From assembly GCA_037441725.1 (NCBI GenBank), contig JBBIRT010000101.1, positions 1 to 11,809 of the forward strand: a DNA stretch of 11,809 nucleotides. Direction: 5' to 3'. The notes under the pieces were generated by a model, which made no database searches, was not told the DNA's origin, and saw only the letters and a program-made list of their open reading frames with translations. Made by a program: the position numbers and the translations under genes. The DNA comes from JBBIRT01 sp037441725. Lineage in GTDB: Bacteria; Desulfobacterota; BSN033; UBA1163. Shown here one piece after another: positions 1 through 6,253 of this stretch. The stretch's first letter is position 1, and each line of letters opens with the position of its first letter.

Positions 1-241
1 TCAGGGCCGCATCTTCGACGCAGGTCTTTTGCAGGATCCACTCTACATCATCCTTCTGCCAGCATTTGCCACTCTTCATACATAAATCATCGCACCCTCT
101 ACATGGATACACTTTCAACGACATGGCCCGGATGATTTCTGTCTCCACTCCCAATTCCTCGGCTCCCATGGCGGCCTCTTTTAGAAGGCTTTCGCAGAAG
201 CTGTTCTTTCTCCCGCACGACAAACCTATTATTTTTTTCAT
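1..241 (-). CDS. NADPH-dependent FMN reductase / iron-sulfur flavoprotein-like, partial (N-terminal 80 residues)
   Basis: This reading frame was read directly from the minus strand. It starts at the ATG at 239-241 and is cut by the left edge of the window after 80 codons. It opens with a flavodoxin-like first beta strand (MKKIIGLSCGRKNSFCESLL), whose glycine- and serine-rich loop would hold the FMN phosphate. A cysteine cluster follows, C47-x2-C50-x3-C54-x5-C60 (CRGCDDLC then GKC), as in the NAD(P)H-dependent oxidoreductase and iron-sulfur flavoprotein group. A GGGAGG ribosome binding site sits 5 bases before the start. The gene lies 94 bases downstream of the short PhlG-like gene on the same strand, so it is probably the third gene of that transcript. 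Family proteins transfer electrons from NAD(P)H or ferredoxin through FMN. The substrate here is unknown, and whether the cysteines bind a cluster cannot be judged from this fragment. Confidence 0.75.
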   Translation of the reverse strand, partial: MKKIIGLSCGRKNSFCESLLKEAAMGAEELGVETEIIRAMSLKVYPCRGCDDLCMKSGKCWQKDDVEWILQKTCVEDAAL

Positions 242-335
242 TTGAGCCTCCCTATCATATTTTACTCTCTGGAAAATCTTATCTCTGTGAAGTTTTTGAT
301 TGATTCCAATTTTTTATTTTTAATAAAATAACATT

Positions 336-950
336 CTATTTTTCGGCGTATCTTAAAGACTTACCCTCTCTCACTATCCTGAAGGAAAAATAGGGATTGA
401 TCTCTGGGTTTTTTACCGCTTGCCACAACCGATAAAGGTCTGCAAGGAAGTCCTGAAAATATTGGATCTCCTCAGAGCCGTGTTTCGCCCATACCAATCC
501 CTTATCTAAAGATTCAGGGATCATGGGGATGGCAGAGGAAATGCCCTTGACCCCAAAGTCCGTCTTCTCATATTGATGGATGCGATAGGCAATCGGAGGG
601 TCATCGACCTTCATATTTTCCCCTGTTAAACTGATGCCTGAAGCCACGACCACATGATCATAGACGATGATCTCTTTCACTTCCTCAGGTAAGGTTTCCA
701 CATCATCCCAACGGATATGGGGCTTAATGAGTGTTCCATCAGACCATACTTGGGGAGCTACATGAATCTTTCCAAGGGCCTGATTGCCTGTTGGCTTAAT
801 GAGCCAATAAAAATCTGTGTGATCGATTGGGTGCCAGAGAGGAAATCCCTTCTCCATATTGCACCACCACCAGTCGATCATCTTCGGGGTAATCCCATCC
901 AGCTCCCAGTCAATATGGGTCCAGCCCCTCTCATCCTGATGAACTGCCAT
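336..950 (-). CDS. Short PhlG/phloretin-hydrolase-family (DAPG hydrolase-like) protein
   Basis: This 204-residue protein resembles the catalytic part of its upstream neighbour at 1019-1858. The shared landmarks are a MIDWWW segment at 24-29 (MIHWWF in the neighbour), an LWHPIDHTDF stretch with H40 and H44 (IWWPDGHF in the neighbour), and a C-terminal H157-x3-E161 followed by an aromatic helix ending FLADLY. The PhlG family binds a catalytic zinc through histidines and glutamates, including a C-terminal HxxxE, and hydrolyses the C-C bond of acylated phloroglucinols such as 2,4-diacetylphloroglucinol or phloretin. About 65 N-terminal residues present in the neighbour are missing here. There is no sign of a broken frame, so this is a shortened paralogue or subunit rather than obvious debris. 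It begins 68 bases after the neighbour's stop and is likely co-transcribed. Zinc binding is likely; the substrate is unknown. Confidence 0.7.
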   Translation of the reverse strand: MAVHQDERGWTHIDWELDGITPKMIDWWWCNMEKGFPLWHPIDHTDFYWLIKPTGNQALGKIHVAPQVWSDGTLIKPHIRWDDVETLPEEVKEIIVYDHVVVASGISLTGENMKVDDPPIAYRIHQYEKTDFGVKGISSAIPMIPESLDKGLVWAKHGSEEIQYFQDFLADLYRLWQAVKNPEINPYFSFRIVREGKSLRYAEK

Positions 951-1018
951 CTTAGCTTAGCCCCCTTTCCTTTTGAGCTTAAAGTATTTCGAAAAACTGC
1001 ACTTTGCCCTCCTCCATA

Positions 1019-1858
1019 TCAAGACACCATCCCTCCCTGTTCTTTATAAATCTGAGGTAAAAAGGAAGATAGGTTTGTGTATTCATAAACATTGTGAATG
1101 GCCAGCCCTCGGGGAGCAGATTCAGGAATCCTCATACCAGGTGGAAGTAAGAGATGGGGCTTTTGATTTAAGATATGATACCCCATCCAGAAGCGAGTTC
1201 GGAATTCAACCCCTCCAGGTATTTCTCGGATAAAATGGATCATAAAGGCAGGTGATTTTGTATTGGTAAGGTGATTTGGAGGATGGATCATTTCAGAGGT
1301 ACCATTTGCCGCTACAATCGTTCCAACATGGGGAGACTTGAAACGGCTCATATCAAAACCAACCTCCTCAGGGGTTAAAAAGTGAATGGCTATCTTTTCA
1401 TCGCAAGGTCCACCAACATTTTCAATGACAAAGTGGGTAATCCCTTGAAATTTTTGCGTGAGCGTCCGGTTGGAATCTAATACCTTTATCCTATCCTCAT
1501 CACTTAAAGAAATAGCGAAATGGCCATCTGGCCACCAGATTTTATATCTGAGGTCTTCAAGGCTATGCCAGGCAAACCACCAATGGATCATCTCAATGGT
1601 GACTCCTGGCATGGTGAGATAGTTAGCCACATATCCAGCGCCATTTGGGAGGATGCACCACCCTGCTTCAACCTCAAAATATCCAGGATTCAGGAGCTCA
1701 TTGATCTCTTCAATGGGTAAGGCGTTTGAAGGGTTTATTGGCCTATCCATTACAGCTAATTTTTCCTGCGTTGGGAGAGATGGCTTCCTATAAAAATATT
1801 TAGAATAAGGTTTTACTCTCTCTTCAGGAGTTAGCTCCCTTTTTCTAAAATCATTCAT
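1019..1858 (-). CDS. PhlG/phloretin hydrolase-like zinc-dependent C-C hydrolase
   Basis: The 279-residue length fits 2,4-diacetylphloroglucinol hydrolase (PhlG) and phloretin hydrolase, soluble zinc enzymes that cut the bond between an acyl group and a phenolic ring. Visible landmarks are MIHWWFAWH at 90-98, IWWPDGHF with H113, THFVIEN with H142 and E146, FMIHF with H208, GYH with H228, and H255-x3-E259 near the end. H113, E146, H255 and E259 lie at spacings that fit the family's His/Glu zinc site; this is from memory of the family, not an alignment. No signal peptide is seen. The start has an AAGGAG site about 10 bases upstream. It is first in a minus-strand group with a short paralogue and a flavin reductase, and is divergent from a sigma-54 activator that is the natural candidate regulator. 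The substrate could be an acylphloroglucinol, phloretin or another beta-diketone. Confidence 0.8.
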   Translation of the reverse strand: MNDFRKRELTPEERVKPYSKYFYRKPSLPTQEKLAVMDRPINPSNALPIEEINELLNPGYFEVEAGWCILPNGAGYVANYLTMPGVTIEMIHWWFAWHSLEDLRYKIWWPDGHFAISLSDEDRIKVLDSNRTLTQKFQGITHFVIENVGGPCDEKIAIHFLTPEEVGFDMSRFKSPHVGTIVAANGTSEMIHPPNHLTNTKSPAFMIHFIREIPGGVEFRTRFWMGYHILNQKPHLLLPPGMRIPESAPRGLAIHNVYEYTNLSSFLPQIYKEQGGMVS

Positions 1859-1909
1859 AATTAAAGACTCCTTCTCTTTTATTATTTATTTAACCTTCAA
1901 TCCCAAAAG

Positions 1910-1929
1910 CCCCAGCCTTCGGACTGGGG
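1910..1929 (-). promoter_or_regulatory. Hairpin with UUCG-type loop in the leader of the PhlG-like gene
   Basis: CCCCAG at 1910-1915 pairs with CTGGGG at 1924-1929. Inside the stem there is one mismatch (C1916 with A1923) and a further C-G pair, leaving a TTCG loop at 1918-1921 on the plus strand. On the minus strand the stem is followed by CTTTTGGG, a T-run too short for a convincing terminator. It ends about 50 bases before the start codon of the PhlG-like gene, so in that transcript it would be a leader hairpin. A role in mRNA stability or attenuation is possible but unproven. Confidence 0.4.
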
Positions 1930-1954
1930 ATGAAGAGAATATCAAGAATTAAAA

Positions 1955-2183
1955 GGTAATGCATCACTGAAGTGGTGAACCTTATTAGAATTAGGCAGGA
2001 ATATCTCCGAAAATTTTATAAAGCGGAGCGCTTCAAAAAGGGGGTGGTAAAAGTTATTTCCTCCAACAAATCATTGCCTTCCATTACCTAAGGAATTCTG
2101 TAGTTATGGGACAAGATGAGGTTTCCGCTATAAAATTTTCTCCGACATCCTTGCCTAATTCCCTGAATAAGTGAGGCATTACT
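1955..2183. repeat. MITE-like imperfect palindrome with terminal inverted repeats and short flanking direct repeats
   Basis: The outer 14 bases, GGTAATGCATCACT at 1955-1968 and the reverse complement of 2170-2183 (AGTAATGCCTCACT), match at 12 positions. Further in, 1988-2026 and the reverse complement of 2124-2162 share GAATTAGGCA, GAAAATTTTATA and GCGGA blocks in the same order with small gaps. About 97 bases lie between the arms. TTAAAA, or TTAAAAG if one base is shared with the end, occurs on both flanks (1949-1954 and 2184-2189), as a target duplication would. There is no open reading frame of note inside. These are the marks of a miniature inverted-repeat transposable element or an internally deleted insertion sequence. 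The GGTAATG end recalls IS1-family termini, but the likeness is too short to assign a family. Confidence 0.55.
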
Positions 2184-2262
2184 TTAAAAGAATGCTATCG
2201 AAAATTATGCCATTATAATTTTATTGTAATATCAAATAAATAGAGAATTGTTCAATAATAAT

Positions 2263-2328
2263 TTGTCAGATATGATAAATTAGTTTGTCATATAAGGCAA
2301 TTTTGATTTTTATTGTCAAATATGATAA
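2263..2328. promoter_or_regulatory. Three operator-like TTGTCA-N4-TGATAA sites upstream of the sigma-54 activator gene
   Basis: Two near-identical 16-base imperfect dyads occur: TTGTCA-GATA-TGATAA at 2263-2278 and TTGTCA-AATA-TGATAA at 2313-2328. A third at 2285-2300, TTGTCA-TATA-AGGCAA, keeps the left half and loses most of the right half. A fourth, weaker match (TTGTTCAATAATAA) begins near 2248. Starts are spaced 22 and 28 bases apart, close to two and somewhat under three helical turns. The last site ends 43 bases before the ATG of the regulator. The arrangement suggests binding of a dimeric regulator, either the neighbouring activator itself or another factor controlling it. No factor can be named from sequence. 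Confidence 0.45.
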
Positions 2329-2371
2329 TAGTAATTTGCTAAAATATAAAATATAAAAGGAGTTTTTAATT

Positions 2372-3952
2372 ATGGTCATTGATGAGAATGAATTCTTCAG
2401 GCAGGCCACTTTGAGAATCTGTGGGAATCTTGACTTTGAATTCGCCATGCAGGAATGCCTCCTCTATTTGAGGTCCTTTATGCCGGCTGACAGACTTAAT
2501 CTCAACCTTTATGATCGGGGATTGGGTGCCTTAAGGACCATTGCTATAGCCACTCCCACTGAAGCCAGAAGAGTCAACTTTGTCCAACCCTTAGATGATG
2601 AAGGACGGAAGTTTCTTGATGATCCAAACCTCCCTGCGGTCTTAAAGTGGAATCGGATCTTGATGGACCCGGTCGCCCGACCCATTGTATTAAGAACTGG
2701 ACAGCTAAATGACTCCATCATGGTGATGCACCTTGCCATCAAGGGAACAAAACTTGGGAATTTAGTCCTTTTTGCAGAGGGACAGGATAGGTTTTTAGAT
2801 GAACATTTGAGACTGTTCTCAACCCTATATGAACCTTTTGCCATTGCCTTGTCCAATGCCCTCAGGTATGATGAAGTGAATCAACTCAAAGAGCTGATGG
2901 CAGATGACATCCGCTATCTACGAGGCAAACTTCAGAGGTTTTCTGAGGAGGACATCATTGGGGAGGAATTTGGTTTAAAGGAAGTGATGGAGATGGTAAA
3001 AGAGGTTGCCCCTCTTGACAGTCCTGTCCTATTACAGGGAGAAACCGGTGTGGGTAAAGAGATCATTGCCAATGCCATCCATCACCTGTCCCGTCGAAAA
3101 AATGGTCCCTTCATTCAGGTGAATTGTGGAGCGATTCCAGATACCTTGATCGACAGTGAACTCTTTGGTCATGAAAAAGGATCCTTTACGGGTGCCATTG
3201 CTCAAAAACGAGGTTGTTTTGAGCGCGCCAATGGAGGAACGATCTTTTTAGATGAAGTTGGAGAACTCCCCCTACAGGCCCAGGTGAGAATGTTGCGGGT
3301 CTTGCAGGACAAGCATATCCAGAGGGTGGGTGGAACGAGCCATATTAAAGTGGATATTCGCATCATTGCGGCCACTCACCAGAATCTCTACGAAATGGTC
3401 AAGGCAAAGCTATTCCGATCAGACCTCTGGTTCAGACTGAACGTCTTTCCGATCTTTATCCCACCCTTGAGAGAGCGGAAGGAGGATATCCCAGCCCTGG
3501 TCAACCATTTTATTGAAAAGAAGTCAAAGGAATTACAATTGCCCCACTTACCCAAATTAGCTCCAGGGGCCCTTGAACCTTTATTGGCCTATTCATGGCC
3601 AGGCAATGTCCGGGAGCTGGAAAATGTGATCGAGCGGGCTTTGATTTTAAGTAAGGGTAAGCCTTTGATGTTTGATAATATCGTCTGGTCAGATGACCAT
3701 CAGGGCAACGAAGCATCGATTGATAAAAAGGATGGTTTTTTACCTCTTAATCAGCTCATGACAAGGCATATTCAGCAGGCCTTGGAGATCACCAAAGGAA
3801 GGGTTCATGGACCGAACGGAGCGGCCCAATTACTGGGAATCAATCCGAGTACACTCCGCCACCGCATGAGGAGACTTGGAATCCTCCATAAAAAAAACCA
3901 TTGGATCAAGCATTCTCAAATTGCTTTTGATCCTAAGATTCCTATCCCGTGA
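2372..3952 (+). CDS. Sigma-54-dependent transcriptional activator, GAF-AAA+-Fis type
   Basis: The 526-residue protein has the three-part layout of a bacterial enhancer-binding protein. Residues about 15-165 form a GAF-like sensor (PADRLNLNLYDR is typical). A coiled linker follows, then the AAA+ domain at about 193-430. The Walker A loop is GETGVGKE at 223-230, the sigma-54 contact loop reads GSFTGA at 270-275, Walker B is GGTIFLDE at 288-295, candidate arginine-finger residues are R349 and R355, and sensor II is GNVRELEN at 411-418. A Fis-type helix-turn-helix lies at about 458-503 (GAAQLLGINPSTLRHRMRRLGI). The start is supported by AAAGGAG upstream. There is no response-regulator receiver domain, so it probably senses a small ligand through the GAF domain rather than a kinase. 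It is divergent from the PhlG-like genes and convergent with the dehydrogenase gene 20 bases downstream. The ligand is unknown; a phenolic or CoA-pathway intermediate is a guess. Confidence 0.93.
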   Translation: MVIDENEFFRQATLRICGNLDFEFAMQECLLYLRSFMPADRLNLNLYDRGLGALRTIAIATPTEARRVNFVQPLDDEGRKFLDDPNLPAVLKWNRILMDPVARPIVLRTGQLNDSIMVMHLAIKGTKLGNLVLFAEGQDRFLDEHLRLFSTLYEPFAIALSNALRYDEVNQLKELMADDIRYLRGKLQRFSEEDIIGEEFGLKEVMEMVKEVAPLDSPVLLQGETGVGKEIIANAIHHLSRRKNGPFIQVNCGAIPDTLIDSELFGHEKGSFTGAIAQKRGCFERANGGTIFLDEVGELPLQAQVRMLRVLQDKHIQRVGGTSHIKVDIRIIAATHQNLYEMVKAKLFRSDLWFRLNVFPIFIPPLRERKEDIPALVNHFIEKKSKELQLPHLPKLAPGALEPLLAYSWPGNVRELENVIERALILSKGKPLMFDNIVWSDDHQGNEASIDKKDGFLPLNQLMTRHIQQALEITKGRVHGPNGAAQLLGINPSTLRHRMRRLGILHKKNHWIKHSQIAFDPKIPIP

Positions 3953-3972
3953 GTCTCATTTAAACGATAGAT

Positions 3973-4908
3973 TTATTTCCAACCTTTTTTTGCCATCCAG
4001 GTGAGAAGATATGCTTGAAGCCTTTTTCTTGAGGCCTCAGCTTGCTCAGGGGTCCATGGATAGAATCCTTGGCCTTTTTTGAAACCGAGTTCTCCACGGT
4101 TCACTTTTTCTTTTAAGAATGGGGAGGGGGTTGGAGAGGATTCGAGATGTTTCAAAATATAATCATGGATGGCTAAGGTTAAATCGAGCCCCACCATATC
4201 TGCATTCTCAAGGGGACCTAAGATGGGTAGTCTTAATCCGAATCCAAACTTAACGCATTCATCCACTGTTGCTGCATCTGCAATTCCATGTTCCACAATA
4301 GAGATGGCCTCCCTCCAGAGGGCATGTTGGAGTCGGTTTCCAACAAATCCAGGGACATCTTTGTTGACCTTGACAGGGTGTTTCCCAACTCTCTCCAAGA
4401 GGTCAAAAGTGATTTCCACAGTCTGATCGGATGTCTCCTTTCCTCTTACCACCTCAACGAGTGTAATGAGATAGGGAGGATTCCAAAAATGGGTACCCAA
4501 GATTCGATTCCTATTTCGAGCCTCTTTTGCAATCTCTGTGATACTGATGACCGAAGTATTGGTGGCCAAGATTGTATCAGGGGGACACAAGGAATCGAGG
4601 TCATAGAAAATTTTCTGTTTCAATACTAAATTTTCCGAGACGGCCTCAACAATGAATTGAGCCTCTGAAACAGCCTCCTTTAAACTCAACGTGGTTTTAA
4701 TCCTTGACATGGCTGGTTCAATATCCGCCTGGTTACCAATGCCATGTTGAGCCATTGAGGAGAGGTTTGATTGAATCTTATTCATCGCTGAAAAGAGTAA
4801 TTCTTCTTTGAGATCCATCATAGCCACCTGGTATCCTTTTACGGCAAAAAGCTGGGCAATCCCATGGCCCATCAATCCTGCACCCACCACAGCAATGTTT
4901 TTAATCAA
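3973..4908 (-). CDS. 3-hydroxyacyl-CoA / L-carnitine dehydrogenase-family NAD-dependent dehydrogenase
   Basis: This 311-residue protein begins with a Rossmann fold, VVGAGLMGHGIAQ with G9-x-G11-x2-G14, and D32 at the end of the second strand favours NAD+ over NADP+. The catalytic set of 3-hydroxyacyl-CoA dehydrogenases is present at family spacing: S119, H140, E152 and N191 (GFVGNR). Around the histidine the sequence reads HFWNPPYLITLVEVV. The NPP form resembles carnitine dehydrogenase and lambda-crystallin-type members more than the NPA form of typical 3-hydroxybutyryl-CoA dehydrogenases. The gene starts at TTG, backed by AAAGGAGG 7 bases upstream, and lies 22 bases after the BKACE gene, as last gene of the operon. 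The likely role is oxidation of a 3-hydroxy acid or its CoA ester to the 3-keto compound that BKACE would cleave. The exact substrate is unknown, and a 3-hydroxybutyryl-CoA role is also possible. Confidence 0.88.
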   Translation of the reverse strand: MIKNIAVVGAGLMGHGIAQLFAVKGYQVAMMDLKEELLFSAMNKIQSNLSSMAQHGIGNQADIEPAMSRIKTTLSLKEAVSEAQFIVEAVSENLVLKQKIFYDLDSLCPPDTILATNTSVISITEIAKEARNRNRILGTHFWNPPYLITLVEVVRGKETSDQTVEITFDLLERVGKHPVKVNKDVPGFVGNRLQHALWREAISIVEHGIADAATVDECVKFGFGLRLPILGPLENADMVGLDLTLAIHDYILKHLESSPTPSPFLKEKVNRGELGFKKGQGFYPWTPEQAEASRKRLQAYLLTWMAKKGWK

Positions 4909-4915
4909 TGCCCTT

Positions 4916-4923
4916 CCTCCTTT
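4916..4923 (-). promoter_or_regulatory. Shine-Dalgarno site AAAGGAGG deciding a TTG start
   Basis: On the minus strand AAAGGAGG is followed by 7 bases and then TTG at 4906-4908. No ATG or GTG lies at a better place before the GxGxxG motif, which must be included. Translation of the dehydrogenase therefore most likely starts at TTG. Confidence 0.7.
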
Positions 4924-4930
4924 GCCATCC

Positions 4931-5851
4931 TCAATAATTCACTTTATCCTGACCTTTAAGCCCCAATATTTTCCTTGCATCATGAGGGGAGGCGATTTCC
5001 AATCCTAATTCCCTGGCAATGCGAACGGCTTTTTCAACCTGCTCTGCACTACTTTTGGCCAGAACCCCTTTCTCAATATAGAGATTATCTTCTAATCCAA
5101 CTCTCATAAATCCACCCAAGATCAAATTCACCACTCCCATGGGAAACTGGTGTCTCCCTGCTGCGCAGACCGACCATTGAAAATCCCCAAGTACATTTTT
5201 TGCTGTGTGATAAAGAAAGAGGAGGTTATCGACAGAAGCAGGAATTCCTCCTAAGATTCCAAGCACGAATTGTAAATAGAGTGGTTTTTTGAGATACCCT
5301 TCGGAGATGATCTGAGCGAGATTCGTAATCTGTCCAACATCATAGATCTCAAGCTCAGGTTTTGTTTGAACCTCATTCATCGTTCTACAAAAGACTTTAA
5401 GAGAGGTAAAGGTATTGGAGAAGATAAAGCTTTCAGTGGATTGAAGAAACTCTTTTTCCCAGGGATATTTGTACTCCTCAATCTTTGACATCACTGGGTA
5501 AAGAGCGAAATTAAAAGAGCCTGCATTGAAGGTGGCCATCTCGGGTTGAAGTTCCCTGACCACAGCAATCCTTTGCTCAGGCGTCATGGTGGCCACCCCA
5601 CCTGTCGTCGGACTGACCACGACCTGGCTTCGCGCTTTGATTCCACTTAGGATCTCCCGATAGATTTCAACATCAGTCGTAGGTTTTCCATCCTCAGGAT
5701 TCCTCGCGTGGACATGAACCACTGCCGCTCCAGCCTGTTCACATCTTATGGCTTCTTCAATCAGTTGCTTAGGAGTAATGGGCAAGTAGGGAGACATGGA
5801 AGGGACGTGGATATTTCCTGTGAGTGCAGCCGTAATGATCACCTTGCTCAT
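4931..5851 (-). CDS. Beta-keto acid cleavage enzyme (BKACE, DUF849; 3-keto-5-aminohexanoate cleavage enzyme family)
   Basis: The 306-residue protein matches the BKACE family, zinc enzymes that condense a beta-keto acid with acetyl-CoA and release acetoacetate plus a new acyl-CoA. The N-terminal TAALTG and VVHVHARNP motifs are present. H46 and H48 fall exactly where the zinc-binding histidines of Kce lie, and RVGLEDN at 250-256 supplies R250, the third ligand E254 and D255. The SPTTGG loop (80-85) would contact the substrate carboxylate. AAGGAG lies 8 bases before the ATG. It follows the cyclophilin-like gene by 27 bases and precedes the dehydrogenase by 22. Known members act on 3-keto-5-aminohexanoate (lysine fermentation), dehydrocarnitine and other beta-keto acids. 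Specificity is set by active-site residues that I cannot assign here, so the substrate is left open. Confidence 0.93.
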   Translation of the reverse strand: MSKVIITAALTGNIHVPSMSPYLPITPKQLIEEAIRCEQAGAAVVHVHARNPEDGKPTTDVEIYREILSGIKARSQVVVSPTTGGVATMTPEQRIAVVRELQPEMATFNAGSFNFALYPVMSKIEEYKYPWEKEFLQSTESFIFSNTFTSLKVFCRTMNEVQTKPELEIYDVGQITNLAQIISEGYLKKPLYLQFVLGILGGIPASVDNLLFLYHTAKNVLGDFQWSVCAAGRHQFPMGVVNLILGGFMRVGLEDNLYIEKGVLAKSSAEQVEKAVRIARELGLEIASPHDARKILGLKGQDKVNY

Positions 5852-5878
5852 GATGGATTCTCCTTTTTAGTAAAGAGG

Positions 5879-6253
5879 TTATTCTTTTTCGAGCCGGATC
5901 TTGACCCCCTCTTTGACTTTTAAAAAAACCTTTGGGTCTGTTAGGACCTTTCCAATGATGTTCACTGGACTGGCTGCCCGAATCTCATCTCCACGGCTTG
6001 CCGGAGTAGGACCAAAGAAGATGCAGAAGGCATTTCCGGTGGGCCAATATCCTAATTCCCCTGCTGAGACGATGTCTCTTGATCCTGACTCTAATTCGGT
6101 CTTGACTGGGATCGCAAAATAGATCTCCTCTCCCCAGAGATTGACCTTAGCCTCGATGGGAAGGGCTTCCCAGATCAATTGTGAAGTTTTGGATTCATTC
6201 AGCTCAGCTTCAACATGAAGATGCCCCGCATGGATTCGAATCTTCTTTTTCAT
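5879..6253 (-). CDS. TM1367-type cyclophilin-like protein (PF04126/DUF369 family)
   Basis: This small protein of 124 residues carries the pattern of the TM1367-like beta-barrel family: LIWEALP at 26-32, a WGEEIYFAIPV segment at 40-50, then GELGYWPTGNAFCIFFGPTP at 65-84 and ASPVNIIG at 94-101. These proteins have a cyclophilin fold, but prolyl isomerase activity is not established for the group and the biochemical role is unknown. An upstream in-frame ATG at 6286 would add 11 residues but has no ribosome binding site; the ATG at 6253 is preceded by AGGGGGAGAAG and was chosen. The gene overlaps the end of the membrane protein gene by 44 bases, which points to translational coupling. It is the third gene of the larB-BKACE-dehydrogenase operon. 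It could assist folding or bind a small ligand of the pathway; both ideas are guesses. Confidence 0.75.
   Translation of the reverse strand: MKKKIRIHAGHLHVEAELNESKTSQLIWEALPIEAKVNLWGEEIYFAIPVKTELESGSRDIVSAGELGYWPTGNAFCIFFGPTPASRGDEIRAASPVNIIGKVLTDPKVFLKVKEGVKIRLEKE

Larger units (their letters stand above)
1859..2371. other. 513-bp divergent intergenic region
   Basis: This non-coding gap separates the PhlG-like gene (minus) from the sigma-54 activator gene (plus). It contains a hairpin at 1910-1929, a palindromic MITE-like element at 1955-2183, and three operator-like dyads at 2263-2328, each listed separately. The part from about 2190 to the regulator start is very AT-rich. I searched both strands for a sigma-54 promoter (GG and GC ten bases apart in a TGGCAC/TTGCA context) and found none that I would defend. 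No convincing sigma-70 pair was found for the minus-strand gene either. Confidence 0.7.

Noticed and set aside
717..1233. Two plus-strand frames of 110 and 86 codons opposite the PhlG-like genes
   Set aside because: They are antisense to two well-supported coding regions and have no recognisable protein features.
1910..1929. Rho-independent terminator on the minus strand
   Set aside because: The hairpin is followed by only four T's and then GGG, and it lies inside the probable leader of the downstream gene.
1949..2190. Integron attC site or CRISPR-like repeat
   Set aside because: There is no integrase, no regular repeat-spacer pattern and no attC core sites. The inverted arms with flanking direct repeats fit a MITE better.
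1859..2371. Sigma-54 promoter for the PhlG-like operon
   Set aside because: Such a promoter would be expected next to a sigma-54 activator, but no GG-N10-GC element in a TGGCAC/TTGCA context was found on either strand by eye.
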